Positions 1 to 10,240 of a stretch of DNA of 34,359 bases are shown here, one piece after another. The stretch comes from Lobulomyces angularis (lineage: Eukaryota; Chytridiomycota; Chytridiomycetes; Lobulomycetales; Lobulomycetaceae), in assembly GCA_027604685.1 (NCBI GenBank), contig JADHYX010000204.1:2491-36849 (forward strand), given 5' to 3'. Position 1 is the first letter of the stretch. The number at the start of each line of letters is the position of its first letter. Below the pieces are notes generated by a model that saw only the letters and a program-made list of their open reading frames with translations, had not been told where the DNA came from and searched no databases. The position numbers and the translations under genes were made by a program.

Positions 1-47
1 CACCACGCCCCCCCACAACTGGCTTTCTTTTTTTTTTTATTTTTTCT

Positions 48-772
48 TTAGAACTTTAGCCAACCCAAATCAGTTTTCTTATATTTACCATCCCATTTTC
101 CAATTTTTTCTCTTTGCCGTAACGCTTGGGATAACCATTTGAAACCCATTACCAAACCTAGCGCAAAAAAAGAAAAAAAAAAAGAAAGAGAGAAAAATTT
201 AACAAAAAACAGGAAAGAAATCATTAAAATTACCTTCACCAGTTAATCCAACACAAGGAACAACATTGTAAGGCCGGTTACCAATAATTTTCTTTAAGTA
301 AGAAGTTTCATCTTCATTGATGTTTCCCTGATCGAATTTATTTAATAAAATTAAAATAGGTTTTTCCCAGTTCTGTTTGTTTGTTAGTAATTCCTCCAGG
401 GAATTTATTTGAGGTAAAATTTCGATTGTGGTATCTATAACGAATATAAGAGAATGCGTACACTATTTTGTAATTGTTATCAAAAAAATTTAGTATTGAT
501 AAAATGGGTTTGTTGTATGTACCTCAGTTAACCAAAAATTCCAAGTGCTTCCTTTTAAACAATTAAAAAAAAAAACAAAATTAGTTTTAAAAGAGTAAAG
601 ATTGAATACCTTTGAAACCTTTGATAGTCTCTGTTAGATGAAATTTGATTCCTTCTTGCTCGTAGATGCCTCCTTGGTGAGGAATTTTCAAGTTGGAAAG
701 GATTGTTGTCTTGCCGACGTTGGATAGGCCAAGAACTACGATTTTTGCATCTCTGCTTGAACTTTGGCCCAT
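48..772 (-). CDS. Divergent ARF-like small GTPase
   Basis: Four exons join in frame (772-610, 551-523, 462-234, 157-48) to give 176 residues, the usual ARF size. The start MGQSSS fits an N-myristoylation signal (Gly2, Ser6). The P-loop GLSNVGKT (about residues 15-22), a strand reading LIFVID, the G4 motif NKFD and a G5-like region ending LTGEG follow in ARF order. Exon 2 is only 29 nt. Two parts are abnormal. The switch-I stretch is about 10 residues shorter than in canonical ARFs and lacks the TIPT-type Thr. The switch-II WDxGGQ is replaced by a stretch containing TETIKG, although the spacing between flanking strands (33 residues) is the same as in ARF. By family knowledge it would act in membrane or cytoskeletal trafficking; hydrolysis by the usual Gln mechanism is unlikely. 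The exact ARL subfamily is not recognised. Intron 2 contains a branch-point-like TACTAA. Confidence 0.85.
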
Positions 773-1274
773 AATTTTTTTTTTGATTTTGCTGCAAACT
801 TTTCAATTTTTTTTTTTAGCTTTTTTTTCAAATTTAAAAGCCCCAACAGTGGCATGAGCTTAGCCACAGAGAAAAAAATTAATATGTTTAGAGTTAAAAA
901 AAAAAAAAAAAACTTCTTTTTTCAAGTTCTTTTTCATTTTTTTGGGTTACTAGATTAGGTTTATACAACAAAACATGAATTTTTTTTTTTTTTTTTTTTT
1001 TGGGGAAATTAAATTACGAAGCGCAACTTGAAATAAGCTTTCTTTTTGAAATTAAATGCTTTTTTTTTGACTCAAAATGCTTCTTTTTTCAATGCATTTT
1101 TTTAAAGAAAAAATTGATTTCAAAACTTTCTTCTTGATCTATTTTCTCCTGAAAAAAAAATTGTTAATGTTGGGGAAAAAAAAAAAAAAATTTTGTTTTT
1201 ATAAAAAAAAAAAAAAAAATTAAACTTTTTTGTTTAGAAAAAAATTAAAAAAAAAAAATTAATAATATTTTAAT
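773..1274. other. Intergenic, shared 5' region of divergent genes
   Basis: This stretch lies between the starts of the ARF-like gene (minus) and the dehydrogenase gene (plus), so it should hold both promoters. It consists mainly of poly-T and poly-A runs of 10-20 nt. No gene, RNA or clear TATA element was found. Confidence 0.6.
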
Positions 1275-3711
1275 ATGTTAAGATCTTCAACAAAATCCAT
1301 TTCATTGTCCGTTTCTTTAATTAAAGTATGTATTCTTCCTTTTTGCTATTTCTTTTTTTAAAAAAAATTCTTTCAAATTAATCCTTTTTTTTTTATTTTC
1401 CAATTTTAAATTAACTTCCTTACTGTTCGATTTTAAATTAATTTTTTATTTTTTTACTTTTAGAAAAGATTTTTAACCGTTGTATCAACAAGTCAACTGG
1501 ATAAATCAGTACCAAAAACTCCACTTTATATTAATGGTGAATTTATAGACTCTAAAACTGATAAATGGTTTGAATTAAGAAACCCCGCTACTCAAAAGTT
1601 AGTCACCTATGTACCACAAGCAACAAGTGATGAAATGAATCTTGCTGGTAAAATTGCTGGTGATGCTTTTAAAACTTGGAAGAAAACTAGTATTTTAACT
1701 CGTCAAAGAGTTATGTTGGAGTTACAGGCCTTAATTAGAGAAAATATGGATGACATTGCAAAATCGATTACTACTGAACAAGGCAAAACTTTTGCTGATG
1801 CAAAGGGAGATGTCTTGAGAGGGTAATTTCTTTTATTATTTTTTTATATAACGCATTTTCCTTTTTTTTTTTTAATGTTATTATAAGTAATTAAATTTTT
1901 TGTACAATTTCTTAATTAAAACTTTTTTCTTTAGTTTGCAAGTTGTTGAACATGCTTGCTCTATTCCCACATTATTAATGGGTGAAAAATTGCCCGTTTC
2001 CCGTGATATGGATACTTATTCTTACAAGGAGCCACTAGGTGTCGTTGGTGGAATTATGCCCTTCAATTTTCCTGCTATGATTCCGTATGTACTTGACGTG
2101 AAGAATTAAATTTTTTATTTTCAAAAAAAATTTTAAAAAATGGTAGACTTTGGGTTTTTCCTCTAGCTATCGCCTGTGGAAATACTTGTATTATTAAACC
2201 ATCAGAACGTGACCCTGGTGCTACAATTATGTTAGCTAAATTGGCAGAAAAAGCTGGTGTTCCTAAGGGTAAGATTAAAAAGAACTATGTATTAATTTTT
2301 TTTTTTCCAGGTGTATTGAATGTTATTCATGGTGGTGTGGATGCAGTAAATTTTGTTTGTGATCATCCTGCTATCAAAGCTATTTCCTTTGTTGGTTCTG
2401 ATCATGCTGGTAAAAAAAAATTTCCTTTAAATTTTTATTTTTAATTTTTTTTTTTTTTAAATAAAACAAAGGAAAATATATTTTTCAAAGGGGAACTGCT
2501 AATGGAAAAAGGGTTCAATCTAATCTAGGCGCCAAAAATCATGGTTTTTTTTTTAAAAACATTACAATTTTAGTTTTAATAACCAAAATTTTTATTTTGA
2601 TAGGTGTTATTATGCCTGATGCTAATAAAAATTATACACTTAACAGTCTCGTTGGTGCTGCATTTGGTGCTGCTGGTCAAAGATGCATGGTATACACAAA
2701 ATATATATATATTTTTTTTTATTTTTTTAACTAATCACTTTTGTTTTTAAGGCACTTTCTACTGTCGTATTTGTTGGAAAATCTAAGGAATGGTTACCAG
2801 AACTTGTTGAAAGAGCAAAACAATTGAAGGTTTCTGAAGGATTTGTTGATGGTACTGACGTATGTCCTTTAATTTCAGCTGACGTAAGTTTAATTTTTTT
2901 TTTAATTTTTATTTTTTAAAAAAAATTTTTTTTTTTGAAGGCGAAAAAACGTGTTGAATCATTAATTCAATCCGGTGTCGATCAAGGTGCTACTTTACTT
3001 TTAGATGGTAGAGGTTCCAAGGTAATTTTTTTCTCTATTTTTTTTTAAATTAATTTTTTTAATTAAACCTTTTAAAAAAAAGCCTAAAAATTTTGAAACT
3101 GGAAACTTTGTTGGTCCAACCATTTTAGCCAACGTTACTAAAGATATGAAATGTTACACTGAAGAGATTTTTGGTCCAGTAAGAATAAAATTAAAAAAAA
3201 AATGAAAAAAAAAATAATATTTTTAACGTTATTTTTTTTTTTTTATCATAGGTTTTAGTATGCCTAAATGCTGAAACTTTAGACGATGCCTTAGAAATTA
3301 TTAATGCCAATCGTAAAAAAAAATGTAATTAATTGTTTTTTTAAAATAAAAATAAAAAAACTAGAATATGGAAATGGTACAGCAATATTCACCAATTCAG
3401 GATCAGCAGCAAGAAAATTTACAGAGGAAGTAGACGTGGGTCAAGTCGGCATTAACGTACCTATTCCAGTCCCATTACCAATGTTCAGTTTCACTGGAAG
3501 TAGAGGATCCATTCAAGGCGACCTTAACTTTTATGGAAAAACTGGTGTGCAATTTTATACTCAATTAAAAACTGTGGTATGTTTAATTTTTCCTTTTTTT
3601 TTTTTTTTTTTTTTTACAAATTTTTTTTTTTTTAATTTCTAGACTGCTCTATGGAGACATGAAGATGTTACTTCAACCACTGCTACAGTTAATATGCCTA
3701 CCCAAAAATAA
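1275..3711 (+). CDS. Methylmalonate-semialdehyde dehydrogenase (ALDH6A1 family), mitochondrial
   Basis: Thirteen exons (1275-1325, 1464-1822, 1935-2084, 2147-2268, 2311-2409, 2472-2543, 2604-2689, 2752-2883, 2941-3021, 3083-3178, 3252-3312, 3365-3576, 3643-3711) keep frame and encode 529 residues; the human enzyme has 535. It is a CoA-acylating aldehyde dehydrogenase that converts methylmalonate and malonate semialdehydes to propionyl- and acetyl-CoA in valine and pyrimidine breakdown. Exon 1 encodes a basic, Ser-rich presequence ([11 protein letters not shown]), consistent with matrix import. Visible family blocks are [30 protein letters not shown] with the catalytic Cys near residue 312, EEIFGP, and the near-invariant [20 protein letters not shown]. 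The exon 7/8 junction falls directly after RCM. The ATG was chosen because it opens the presequence and no other in-frame start lies nearby. Confidence 0.95.
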
Positions 3712-3863
3712 GTTAAAGAACAAAGAAAAAAATTAAATTTATAATTAAAAAAAAAAATATTAATTTTAAATTATTTAATTTATTTATAAAAAATAAATTA
3801 AAAAAAAAAAATATTTCTTAATTAAAATTACATATAAGAAAAAAAAAAAGAAAGAAAACAGAA

Positions 3864-4207
3864 TTACAATTGTTTTCCTTTATGAACCTTTAAAAGCCAA
3901 TTATTGAGGTCATTAGCTTCCTGGGTTTGAGCTGAACTAGATTTTTGAGCCTTTGCTTTTTTCATAAAAGTTTGCATGCACGCTATCACCGACTTCGCTG
4001 TCTGGGCGCATGCCGGTGCATCTACATCGTTTACTCGCCAACAGTTAATATATAGATATATTCTACAAAAAAAAATTAAAAAGAAAAAAAGAAATTCGAA
4101 AATTTCCAAAAAAAAAAAAATAAAATAAAATACCAAGGAGTTGCCTCCATTATCTTCTTTGGTCTAATCTGAACTGCCTGCTTCTTCACATCAAACGGAA
4201 CCCTCAT
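3864..4207 (-). CDS. Probable mitochondrial ribosomal small-subunit CHCH protein mS37 (MRP10/CHCHD1-like)
   Basis: Exon 1 (4207-4134) starts MRVPFDVKKQAVQIRPKK; exon 2 (4062-3864) reads INCWRVNDVDAPAC followed by AQTAKSVIAC. The NCW, the second CX9C pair (C then nine residues then C) and the small basic character match the mS37 family, a structural protein of the mitoribosome oxidised in the intermembrane space via MIA40. The model would be about 90 residues. One problem is visible. The only GT-AG pair joins TG (end of exon 1) to A (start of exon 2), giving an in-frame TGA exactly where splicing falls. The first CX9C cysteine is therefore missing. The entry may contain a sequence error, a non-canonical acceptor or a broken gene. 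Family assignment rests on the C-terminal half. Confidence 0.6.
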
Positions 4208-4494
4208 ATTATTTACCTTTTTTTTTTTTTTTTAAGTTATTAAAATTTTTTTTTAAAAAAAAAAAAAAAAAAATTTATAGGGTTTTAAAATTTTTTATGT
4301 AAAAAAAAATTAAATTAATTTTATTTTAGATCAACTTCTTTTTTTTTTTAAAAAAAATTATTTATTTTAATTTTTTTTTTTCTTTTTTTCTCATTAAAAT
4401 AAATATATTATTTTAATACAAAAAGGAAAGGAAATCGAACTGTCCAAATATGTTTTCATTTTTTTTTTATTCCTTCTTTTTTAACTGGTTTTTT

Positions 4495-5324
4495 TTATAC
4501 TAATTTTTTACTAACAAAAAAGTTTTTCAAATGTCTAATTTGCCAAAAGCAAGTGATAACTATTTTAACAGAAAATAAAAAAATAAAATAAAATAAAAAA
4601 TTGATTTACTTACTTAAAACAAAAACTTGAATTAAAGTCCAATTCACAACTCTTGCATTAGTACTCTCACTGGTATCTCTAAATTCTCTTTCTCGTTCCT
4701 GTAAAAAAAAAAAATTGCACATAAATAGAATAAAAAAAAATTAAATTAAATAAAACAAAAAAAAAATTTACCCTTTGATAAACTTGTTCCCTTTTGATTA
4801 TTGTAATTTTTTCATTTAAAGATCTAATTTTTTTCGTGAGTTCGTCTAAAACCTCTTTTGTGTTGGAATCCAAACCAGCAGTGTGTTGAGCATCACCAAA
4901 CATTAAATCTAAATGTAATTTGGTTCTAGTGTTTTGAAACCATCCAGTAGAATTTGTAGATAGACAAATTGTGTGATCTCCAGATTCGGTTGAAGTAAAA
5001 GTAAATTTTCCTGCTGAAGCACCTTTTTGATTAACGATTCTATGTTTTGTTTGGGCCTCTTCAACTACGATTTGAATACCTGTTTTTGGGTTATCAGCAT
5101 AAACTCTTGTATCTAAACAATTTTTTTTTTTTCTTGTAAAAAAAAGAAGATATTAAATGATTAAAAAATATACTTTCGTTCCATTCTTCACTTTTATATG
5201 TTCCAATTACTGTAGTTTCCTTTGGTAATTCTTCAATAAAACATTTTTGTTCGTTTCCGTCCAAGTAAAAGTAAAGACTATTAACTGTCGTTAGGTAGAT
5301 CAATATCAATGTTAAAGACTTCAT
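4495..5324 (-). CDS. p24-family cargo receptor, alpha type (TMED9/ERP-like)
   Basis: Four exons (5324-5174, 5112-4772, 4698-4614, 4559-4495) encode 213 residues. The product is a type I membrane protein cycling between ER and Golgi in COPII and COPI vesicles, recruiting cargo such as GPI-anchored proteins. Residues 1-16 form a signal peptide (MKSLTLILIYLTTVNS). A GOLD domain follows, with CFIEELP near the start and a second Cys in HTICLST. Next come a coiled-coil stem (KEVLDELTKKIRSLNEK), the conserved RDTSESTNARVV segment, one membrane helix and a tail ending NFFVSKKLV. That tail has both the FF COPII signal and a KKxx COPI retrieval signal, and its last four residues equal those of TMED9. 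Only about 290 bp separate its stop from the upstream-lying mS37 start on the same strand. Confidence 0.93.
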
Positions 5325-5566
5325 ATTTTTTTTTTGTATTTTTGTTAAATAAAAAAAAAAACAATAATTTTCTTAAAGTTGATTTTTGTCTTTAAAAATT
5401 TTTTTTTTTTTTTTTCTACAAAAAAAATTGTACAACAAAAACAAAAAGTTAAAAAATTTTAGTTTAGTATTAATCATGATAAAAAAAATATTAAAAGCAA
5501 GTTTTGTCATGTTCTTTTGTTGCAAAAAAATATAGCGCAAATTCTCATCTACAGCGTGGTCTCTGG

Positions 5567-5644
5567 TTTTTGATCGTTACTAATCATTCTACTAAAGTAA
5601 TTTTCTGTCAAGTATGAATTAAAATTTTTACTTTTTTGATCGTT
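5567..5644. repeat. Short direct repeat TTTTTGATCGTT
   Basis: A 12-nt motif occurs at 5567-5578 and again at 5633-5644, 66 nt apart, inside a low-homopolymer island about 250-320 bp upstream of the p24 start. Both copies lie close to a CTACT. They could be regulatory sites for the p24 gene or chance. Confidence 0.4.
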
Positions 5645-6370
5645 TGCTACTATTTTAAATTTACATATTTACTGAATCAAATTTCAGGTTCTTAAGAATT
5701 TTTTTTTACTTTTATTAAGAAAAATTTACTGTTTATTATTTTTATGTTTTTTAAAACGAATGTATTTCAATAAAAATATTTACATTATTTCTTTTTTTTT
5801 TAGTTTTATTTCAAAAATGGGCAACTTTTGTTTTAACGAAATTAAATTTTTAAATAGTAGTCAAATTGTTATAATTCAACAGTACTTTATTTTTTTACTT
5901 TTGTTTTGATACTAGTTTTCAATCATCATTTATTTTATTTTTTTTTTTATTTCAGTTCAAGTTTTCTTAATTTTTTTGATTTTTTGTTGAAATAATTTCA
6001 GCAAATTAAAAAAAAAATTAAGGAAAATTACAAAAAATAAAGTGGTTGTTTTGAACTTTGAAAATAAAATTTTTATGAAAAAAAATAAAAATAAATAAAT
6101 AAAAAAAAAATTAACTTGCAAAATGCTGCTTTTTTTTTTATTTACTTTTATTTTTTTTTTTAACAAAAAAGTTTATGGTTATATTTTGTATACAAAATTA
6201 AAGTTTTTTTTAACTTATTTCTAATAGGTTTGAGAAAAAGTAGATTGTTTTGAGAAAAATAAGGTTAATTTAGAGTGGTTTAAACTGTGATTTATCCTGA
6301 TTTATCTCAGTTTATTCCCGTTACACTATAGAAAAATAAAATAGGGAAAAATAGGAAGAAAATAGGTTAA

Positions 6371-6529
6371 TTTAATTAAGGTTTTTCACCATCCTGCGGT
6401 GTCTAGTAGGAATCTACATAGAATCTACCAGTTCTAACATAGCATCTACACCACTACAACAGCACTTTAATACCACTTGAACATTACTTCAATACCCACT
6501 GTTCAGTTGCATTTCATACCTTAATTAAA
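6371..6529. repeat. 159-bp segment bounded by perfect 12-bp inverted repeats
   Basis: TTTAATTAAGGT (6371-6382) is repeated as its exact reverse complement ACCTTAATTAAA (6518-6529). The interior has few homopolymers and higher GC than its surroundings. It contains two imperfect tandem units around 6416-6460, each with ATAG-ATCTAC. GTTA occurs just outside the right end and one base outside the left end. This looks like a small MITE-type element or a structured promoter segment; no coding capacity is seen. Confidence 0.4.
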
Positions 6530-6557
6530 GTTAGTGGTCTTTCTTTTCTCTGCTTAG

Positions 6558-6565
6558 TATAAAAG
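6558..6565 (+). promoter_or_regulatory. TATA box of the secreted-peptide gene
   Basis: TATAAAAG stands 92 nt upstream of the ATG at 6650, in a stretch with few homopolymers. Such a clear TATA element is not seen close before the other genes here and suggests regulated, possibly strong, expression. Confidence 0.55.
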
Positions 6566-6649
6566 ATAAAAGTAATCTTGTATTGGAAATAGATCAAAAA
6601 CAATAAAATAAAAATAAATTTAAAGACCATAAAAAAGATAAAAATAAAT

Positions 6650-6871
6650 ATGAAATTCATTGCTAATCTTCTTACTGTTGCTTCAATGTTCATCGCTTTA
6701 AATGCAGCTCCTATGCCAGGTGGTGGAAAGACTACTCAAGACAACTCAAACACTATTCAAGGAAACTCAAACTCAAACAACAACGTTTCCATCGGCAATA
6801 ATCAGGCTTCCTCTACTGGTGCTGAGGTTGGAATCCCTATTAATGTCAACGTTCCTCTTCCTTTTCCTTAA
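6650..6871 (+). CDS. Small secreted Asn-rich peptide precursor, unknown function
   Basis: A single-exon gene of 73 residues. Residues 1-20 form a clear signal peptide: MKF, a hydrophobic core, and a likely cleavage after ALNA, leaving a mature chain starting APMPGGG. The mature part of about 53 residues is rich in Asn, Ser and Gly in its middle and ends with the hydrophobic, Pro-rich VPLPFP. It has no Cys, so no disulfide-stabilised toxin or effector fold is indicated, and no dibasic processing site is evident. Codon composition is clearly richer in C than the flanks. A TATA box lies upstream and an AATAAA about 90 nt past the stop (6963). I do not recognise a family; it could be a cell-wall or secreted structural peptide. 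Confidence 0.7.
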   Translation: MKFIANLLTVASMFIALNAAPMPGGGKTTQDNSNTIQGNSNSNNNVSIGNNQASSTGAEVGIPINVNVPLPFP

Positions 6872-7326
6872 CTTTTTTTACATTTACAAAACAGCTATCA
6901 TTGTAAATGTATAGATAGCATGTAATTTTTTTGTTTTAAATTAGTATTTTATCATTAAGTTCAATAAAAAAAAAAAATCGTTTGTAATAAAACTTCCCAT
7001 TTATTATCCTTATTATGTACTATTTTTTTTTTCATTAAAGATTACACTGGTAACAAAACCAATTTTAAAAAAAAAAGATAACAAATAATTCATTTTTTAA
7101 AAGAACTAGACTACACCATTGTGATTTACTAATTCAGTGTATAATTTCTAATTAAAAAAAAGTTCCAAAAACCTTCATAAAAAATGAGTGTCATTATTAA
7201 TTTTACTTTTTATTTTTTTATTCACTTTTTTAGTATTAAAATTAAAAAAAAAAAAATGTAAATTATTATTTAATAAAAAGTAGGAATTTTTTTTTTTAAA
7301 TTTTTAATATTTTATTTATTTTTTTT

Positions 7327-7362
<36 letters not shown>
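6872..7362. other. Intergenic, 3' of peptide gene and 5' of TOM70
   Basis: AT-rich with an AATAAA near 6963 that may be the polyadenylation signal of the peptide gene. A run of about 28 A's (7333-7360) directly precedes the TOM70 ATG. Nothing else is seen. Confidence 0.55.
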
Positions 7363-9932
7363 ATGAGTTCATCAAATAAGGTTACATTGATCGAAAAAGT
7401 TACCAACTTTTCTGGAAAATATTGGAAAGAGATTTTATTTGGAACTGTCGTCGTCATTACTGTTGGTGCTGGTGTGGTCTACTTAAATAAATCAAACACC
7501 AAATCTACAAAAAAATCAAAAAAACCTTCTGAAAAATTAAGTGCTACCAATGACAAACCTAGGGATACTCAAAATTTATCAGAAACTGTATAATTTATTT
7601 TGTTTATCTTTTTTTTAATGGAAAAAAAATTATCATTAAAAATATTAAGAAAAATTTTAAAAAAAATTCTACTTTTTTTTTTTTTTTAAAAAAAAAAATA
7701 AAAAAAAAATTAAATTTTTTTTTAATAAGGAAATTAAAGAATTAGCAAGAACTGCCAAAAATATGGGCAATAAATTATTTGGAGAAAATAAATTTGACGA
7801 AGCTATTCAACTGTATACTGAAGCAATTCAACTTTCTCCAGAAGCAGTTTACTTTAATAACAGAGCTGCATGTGAAGCTCGTTTGGTATTTTTTTTTTTT
7901 TATTTTCCATATTTTTTTTTTTATTCTTTTAAATCTTCTACTTATTATAGAAAAACTGGAGTAAAGTAATTTCCGATTGCACTGAAGGTAAGAAAAATAT
8001 CACATTTTTTTAAATGCTAACATGGTGATTTTTTGTTGAAATTTTATTGCAGCATTAAATAGAGATCCCATGTATATTAAAGCTTTATTGAGAAGGGCTA
8101 CCGCTTATGAACATAAAAATGAATTTAAAGAATCTTTAAATGGTAAATATAATAATATAAAGAGTAATTTCGATAAAAAAACTTTGCTCATATTATTCTT
8201 AAATTAGATTATTCTGCGCTTTGTGTATTGGAAGAATTTAAAAACACTACTAGTATGGCCTCTGCAGATAGAGTTTTAAAAAATTTAGGAACTAAAATAG
8301 CAGCCGAATTGATTAAAGTAAAAAAAGGAATTTTTATTTTTGTTCTAATCAATCATTTTTTTTTCAGGATAAAGTTGAAAGATTACCTTCAGATACATTT
8401 ATTTCAGGTGATTTTAAAATTTTAAGTTTTTTTTTTTATTGTGAAAGTTGAAAACTAATTTTTTTTTAATCCAATTACCAATTTTTTTATCAATTTTTTT
8501 TTAATTTATTTAATTTTTATATTAGCTTATATGGATTCATTTAAAAGAAGTAAGTATTATTATTATTTTTATTTTTATTTTTTTTTTACCTTATTTTTTT
8601 TTTAGCTAGTTCGGAATTAGCAGATTTTTTGACAATTCCTGAAGTGAGTGAAGCAGATGGAATCTTTAAAAAGGCTATTATGAATATTATGAAACAAAAA
8701 TATGAAGAAGCGAAATCAAATGTTGACAAAAGTATTGAACTTGGAAATTTAAGTAAAGATTTTGAAGCTTTTGCATACAATCTAAGAGGAACTTTCTTAT
8801 TTTTGGTTGGAAATGGTATTTTTTATTTCATATTTTTTTTGGATTCATGTAAACACCTCCTATTTTATTCAGTTGACAAAGCAATGGTTGCATTTGAAAA
8901 ATCTATTGAATTGGATCCAACTCAAGTTGATTCCTACATAAAAAAAGCTTGTTTATACATGGAAAAAGGTGACACTGAGACCTGCCAAAAGGAATTCGAG
9001 GCTGCTTCAAAAATAAAAGACGATAATGTAGATTTTTATTATCATAGAGGACAAATTAAACATTTAATCGGAGAATTAGCTGATGCTATGGCGGATTTTA
9101 GTAAAAGTTTGTTGTACGATCCTAACCTAGTTTACGCCAAAATACAGTTAGGAGTTACACAATATAAAAGTGGACAAATACAAGCTGCAAATGAAACTTT
9201 TAAAGAAGCAGAAATTTTATTTAGTAACAGAAGTGAAGTTTTTAATTATCAAGGTGAAATTTATCTTGACCAAGGAGATGATGTTAAAGGTAATTTTTAC
9301 TTAAATAAATATTAAAAAAATTTTTTTTTTATATATAGCTTTGGAAAGTTTTGATAAAGCCATTCAATTAAATCCAAATTCTTCATTACCTTATATTAAT
9401 AAAGGTAACATTACTTAATTTTTTTTTTTTGTTTTAAACTTTTTTTTTTAAAATTTTTCCTGCAGCTCTTCTTTATCTTCAAGCTAGAAATGATGCAGCT
9501 ACTGCTGAAAAACTTTTAAAAAAAGTAAAACTTTTTTTATTAATTTTTATATCCTTTTTTTTAATTTTTTTTTTTCTTTTTTTTAGGCAATTGAAATCGA
9601 TCCTTATGGAGATGTTGCATTTGGACCATTGGCTCAATTATATTTGACTCAAAATAGAGTTGCAGAAGCGCGTGAAGTTTATGATAAATCGGTAAACATA
9701 CATTCAAATTTTAGCATGGAAAATGTTTAATTTCTTTTTACAAAGATTGCTGCCGCTAGAACTGAAAATGAACTTGTGACTGCTGTTTGCTCTCGTGAAG
9801 CTGCTTTAGCCCAGGTTAATATTGCTACTGTAAGTGATATTTTTTTTTTTTTTTAATTTTTTAATATTTTTAATTTTTAAAAAGAAATACCCTGAAATAA
9901 TGGCGAAATTAGCTGCTCAAGTTTATCAGTAA
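7363..9932 (+). CDS. TOM70: Mitochondrial import receptor TOM70
   Basis: Fourteen exons (7363-7587, 7730-7885, 7951-7987, 8053-8142, 8208-8317, 8368-8407, 8526-8549, 8606-8815, 8873-9289, 9339-9404, 9466-9524, 9587-9691, 9746-9829, 9885-9932) encode 556 residues, near the 617 of yeast Tom70. The outer-membrane receptor binds Hsp70/Hsp90-delivered preproteins, mainly carriers, and passes them to TOM40. Residues about 20-45 form one membrane anchor (EILFGTVVVITVGAGVVYL), followed by a Lys/Ser-rich linker. Then come the clamp TPRs (MGNKLFGENKFDEAIQLYTEAI, NNRAACEARL, SDCTEAL) and further TPRs to the C-terminus (FEKSIELDP, DFSKSLLYDP, FDKAIQLNP). The final block EIMAKLAAQVYQ is typical of the family end. 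One exon is only 24 nt. No other in-frame ATG precedes the anchor. Confidence 0.94.
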
Positions 9933-10240
9933 ATTTCAGTTGACTAAAATCTAATTTTTTTTTTTTTTTTCGTATCTTTTTTTTTATTTTTTTTTTTAAC
10001 TGTATTTGTAGTTCTTGAAAAAAAATAGTTTTTTTGTTTTTTTTTTTTTTTTTACTTAATTTATTTATTACTTTATTTTTTTTATTTTTTTTATTCTTTC
10101 TTTTAATTATTGAAAATCTTATTATTTTATTTTTATTTTATTTTAATTTTTTGGAAAAAGTATAAGTAAATTTTTTACTTACAAAAAAAAAAAAATTTTT
10201 TTTATTTTTTTTTTTAAAAAATTTTATCTGGATAAAAAAC
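9933..10240. other. Intergenic homopolymer-rich spacer
   Basis: 308 bp made almost entirely of T runs broken by A. It separates TOM70 and the RQT4-like gene on the same strand. No signal beyond composition was found. Confidence 0.6.

Larger units (their letters stand above)
5325..6649. other. Long intergenic region between p24 gene and secreted-peptide gene
   Basis: About 1.3 kb without a supportable gene. It separates two divergent genes, so both promoters lie here. Most is AT homopolymer, but 5530-5640 and 6230-6540 are visibly more complex. The second part holds an inverted-repeat-flanked segment and a TATA box, listed separately. Confidence 0.6.

Noticed and set aside
5957..6166. 69-codon minus-strand open frame
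   Set aside because: Composed of Lys/Phe/Ile from poly-A/T sequence with no exon-like composition.
6830..6868. Similarity between the secreted peptide end (NVPLPFP) and the MMSDH motif ([11 protein letters not shown])
   Set aside because: A few shared residues in short Pro/Val-rich stretches; no support for common origin.
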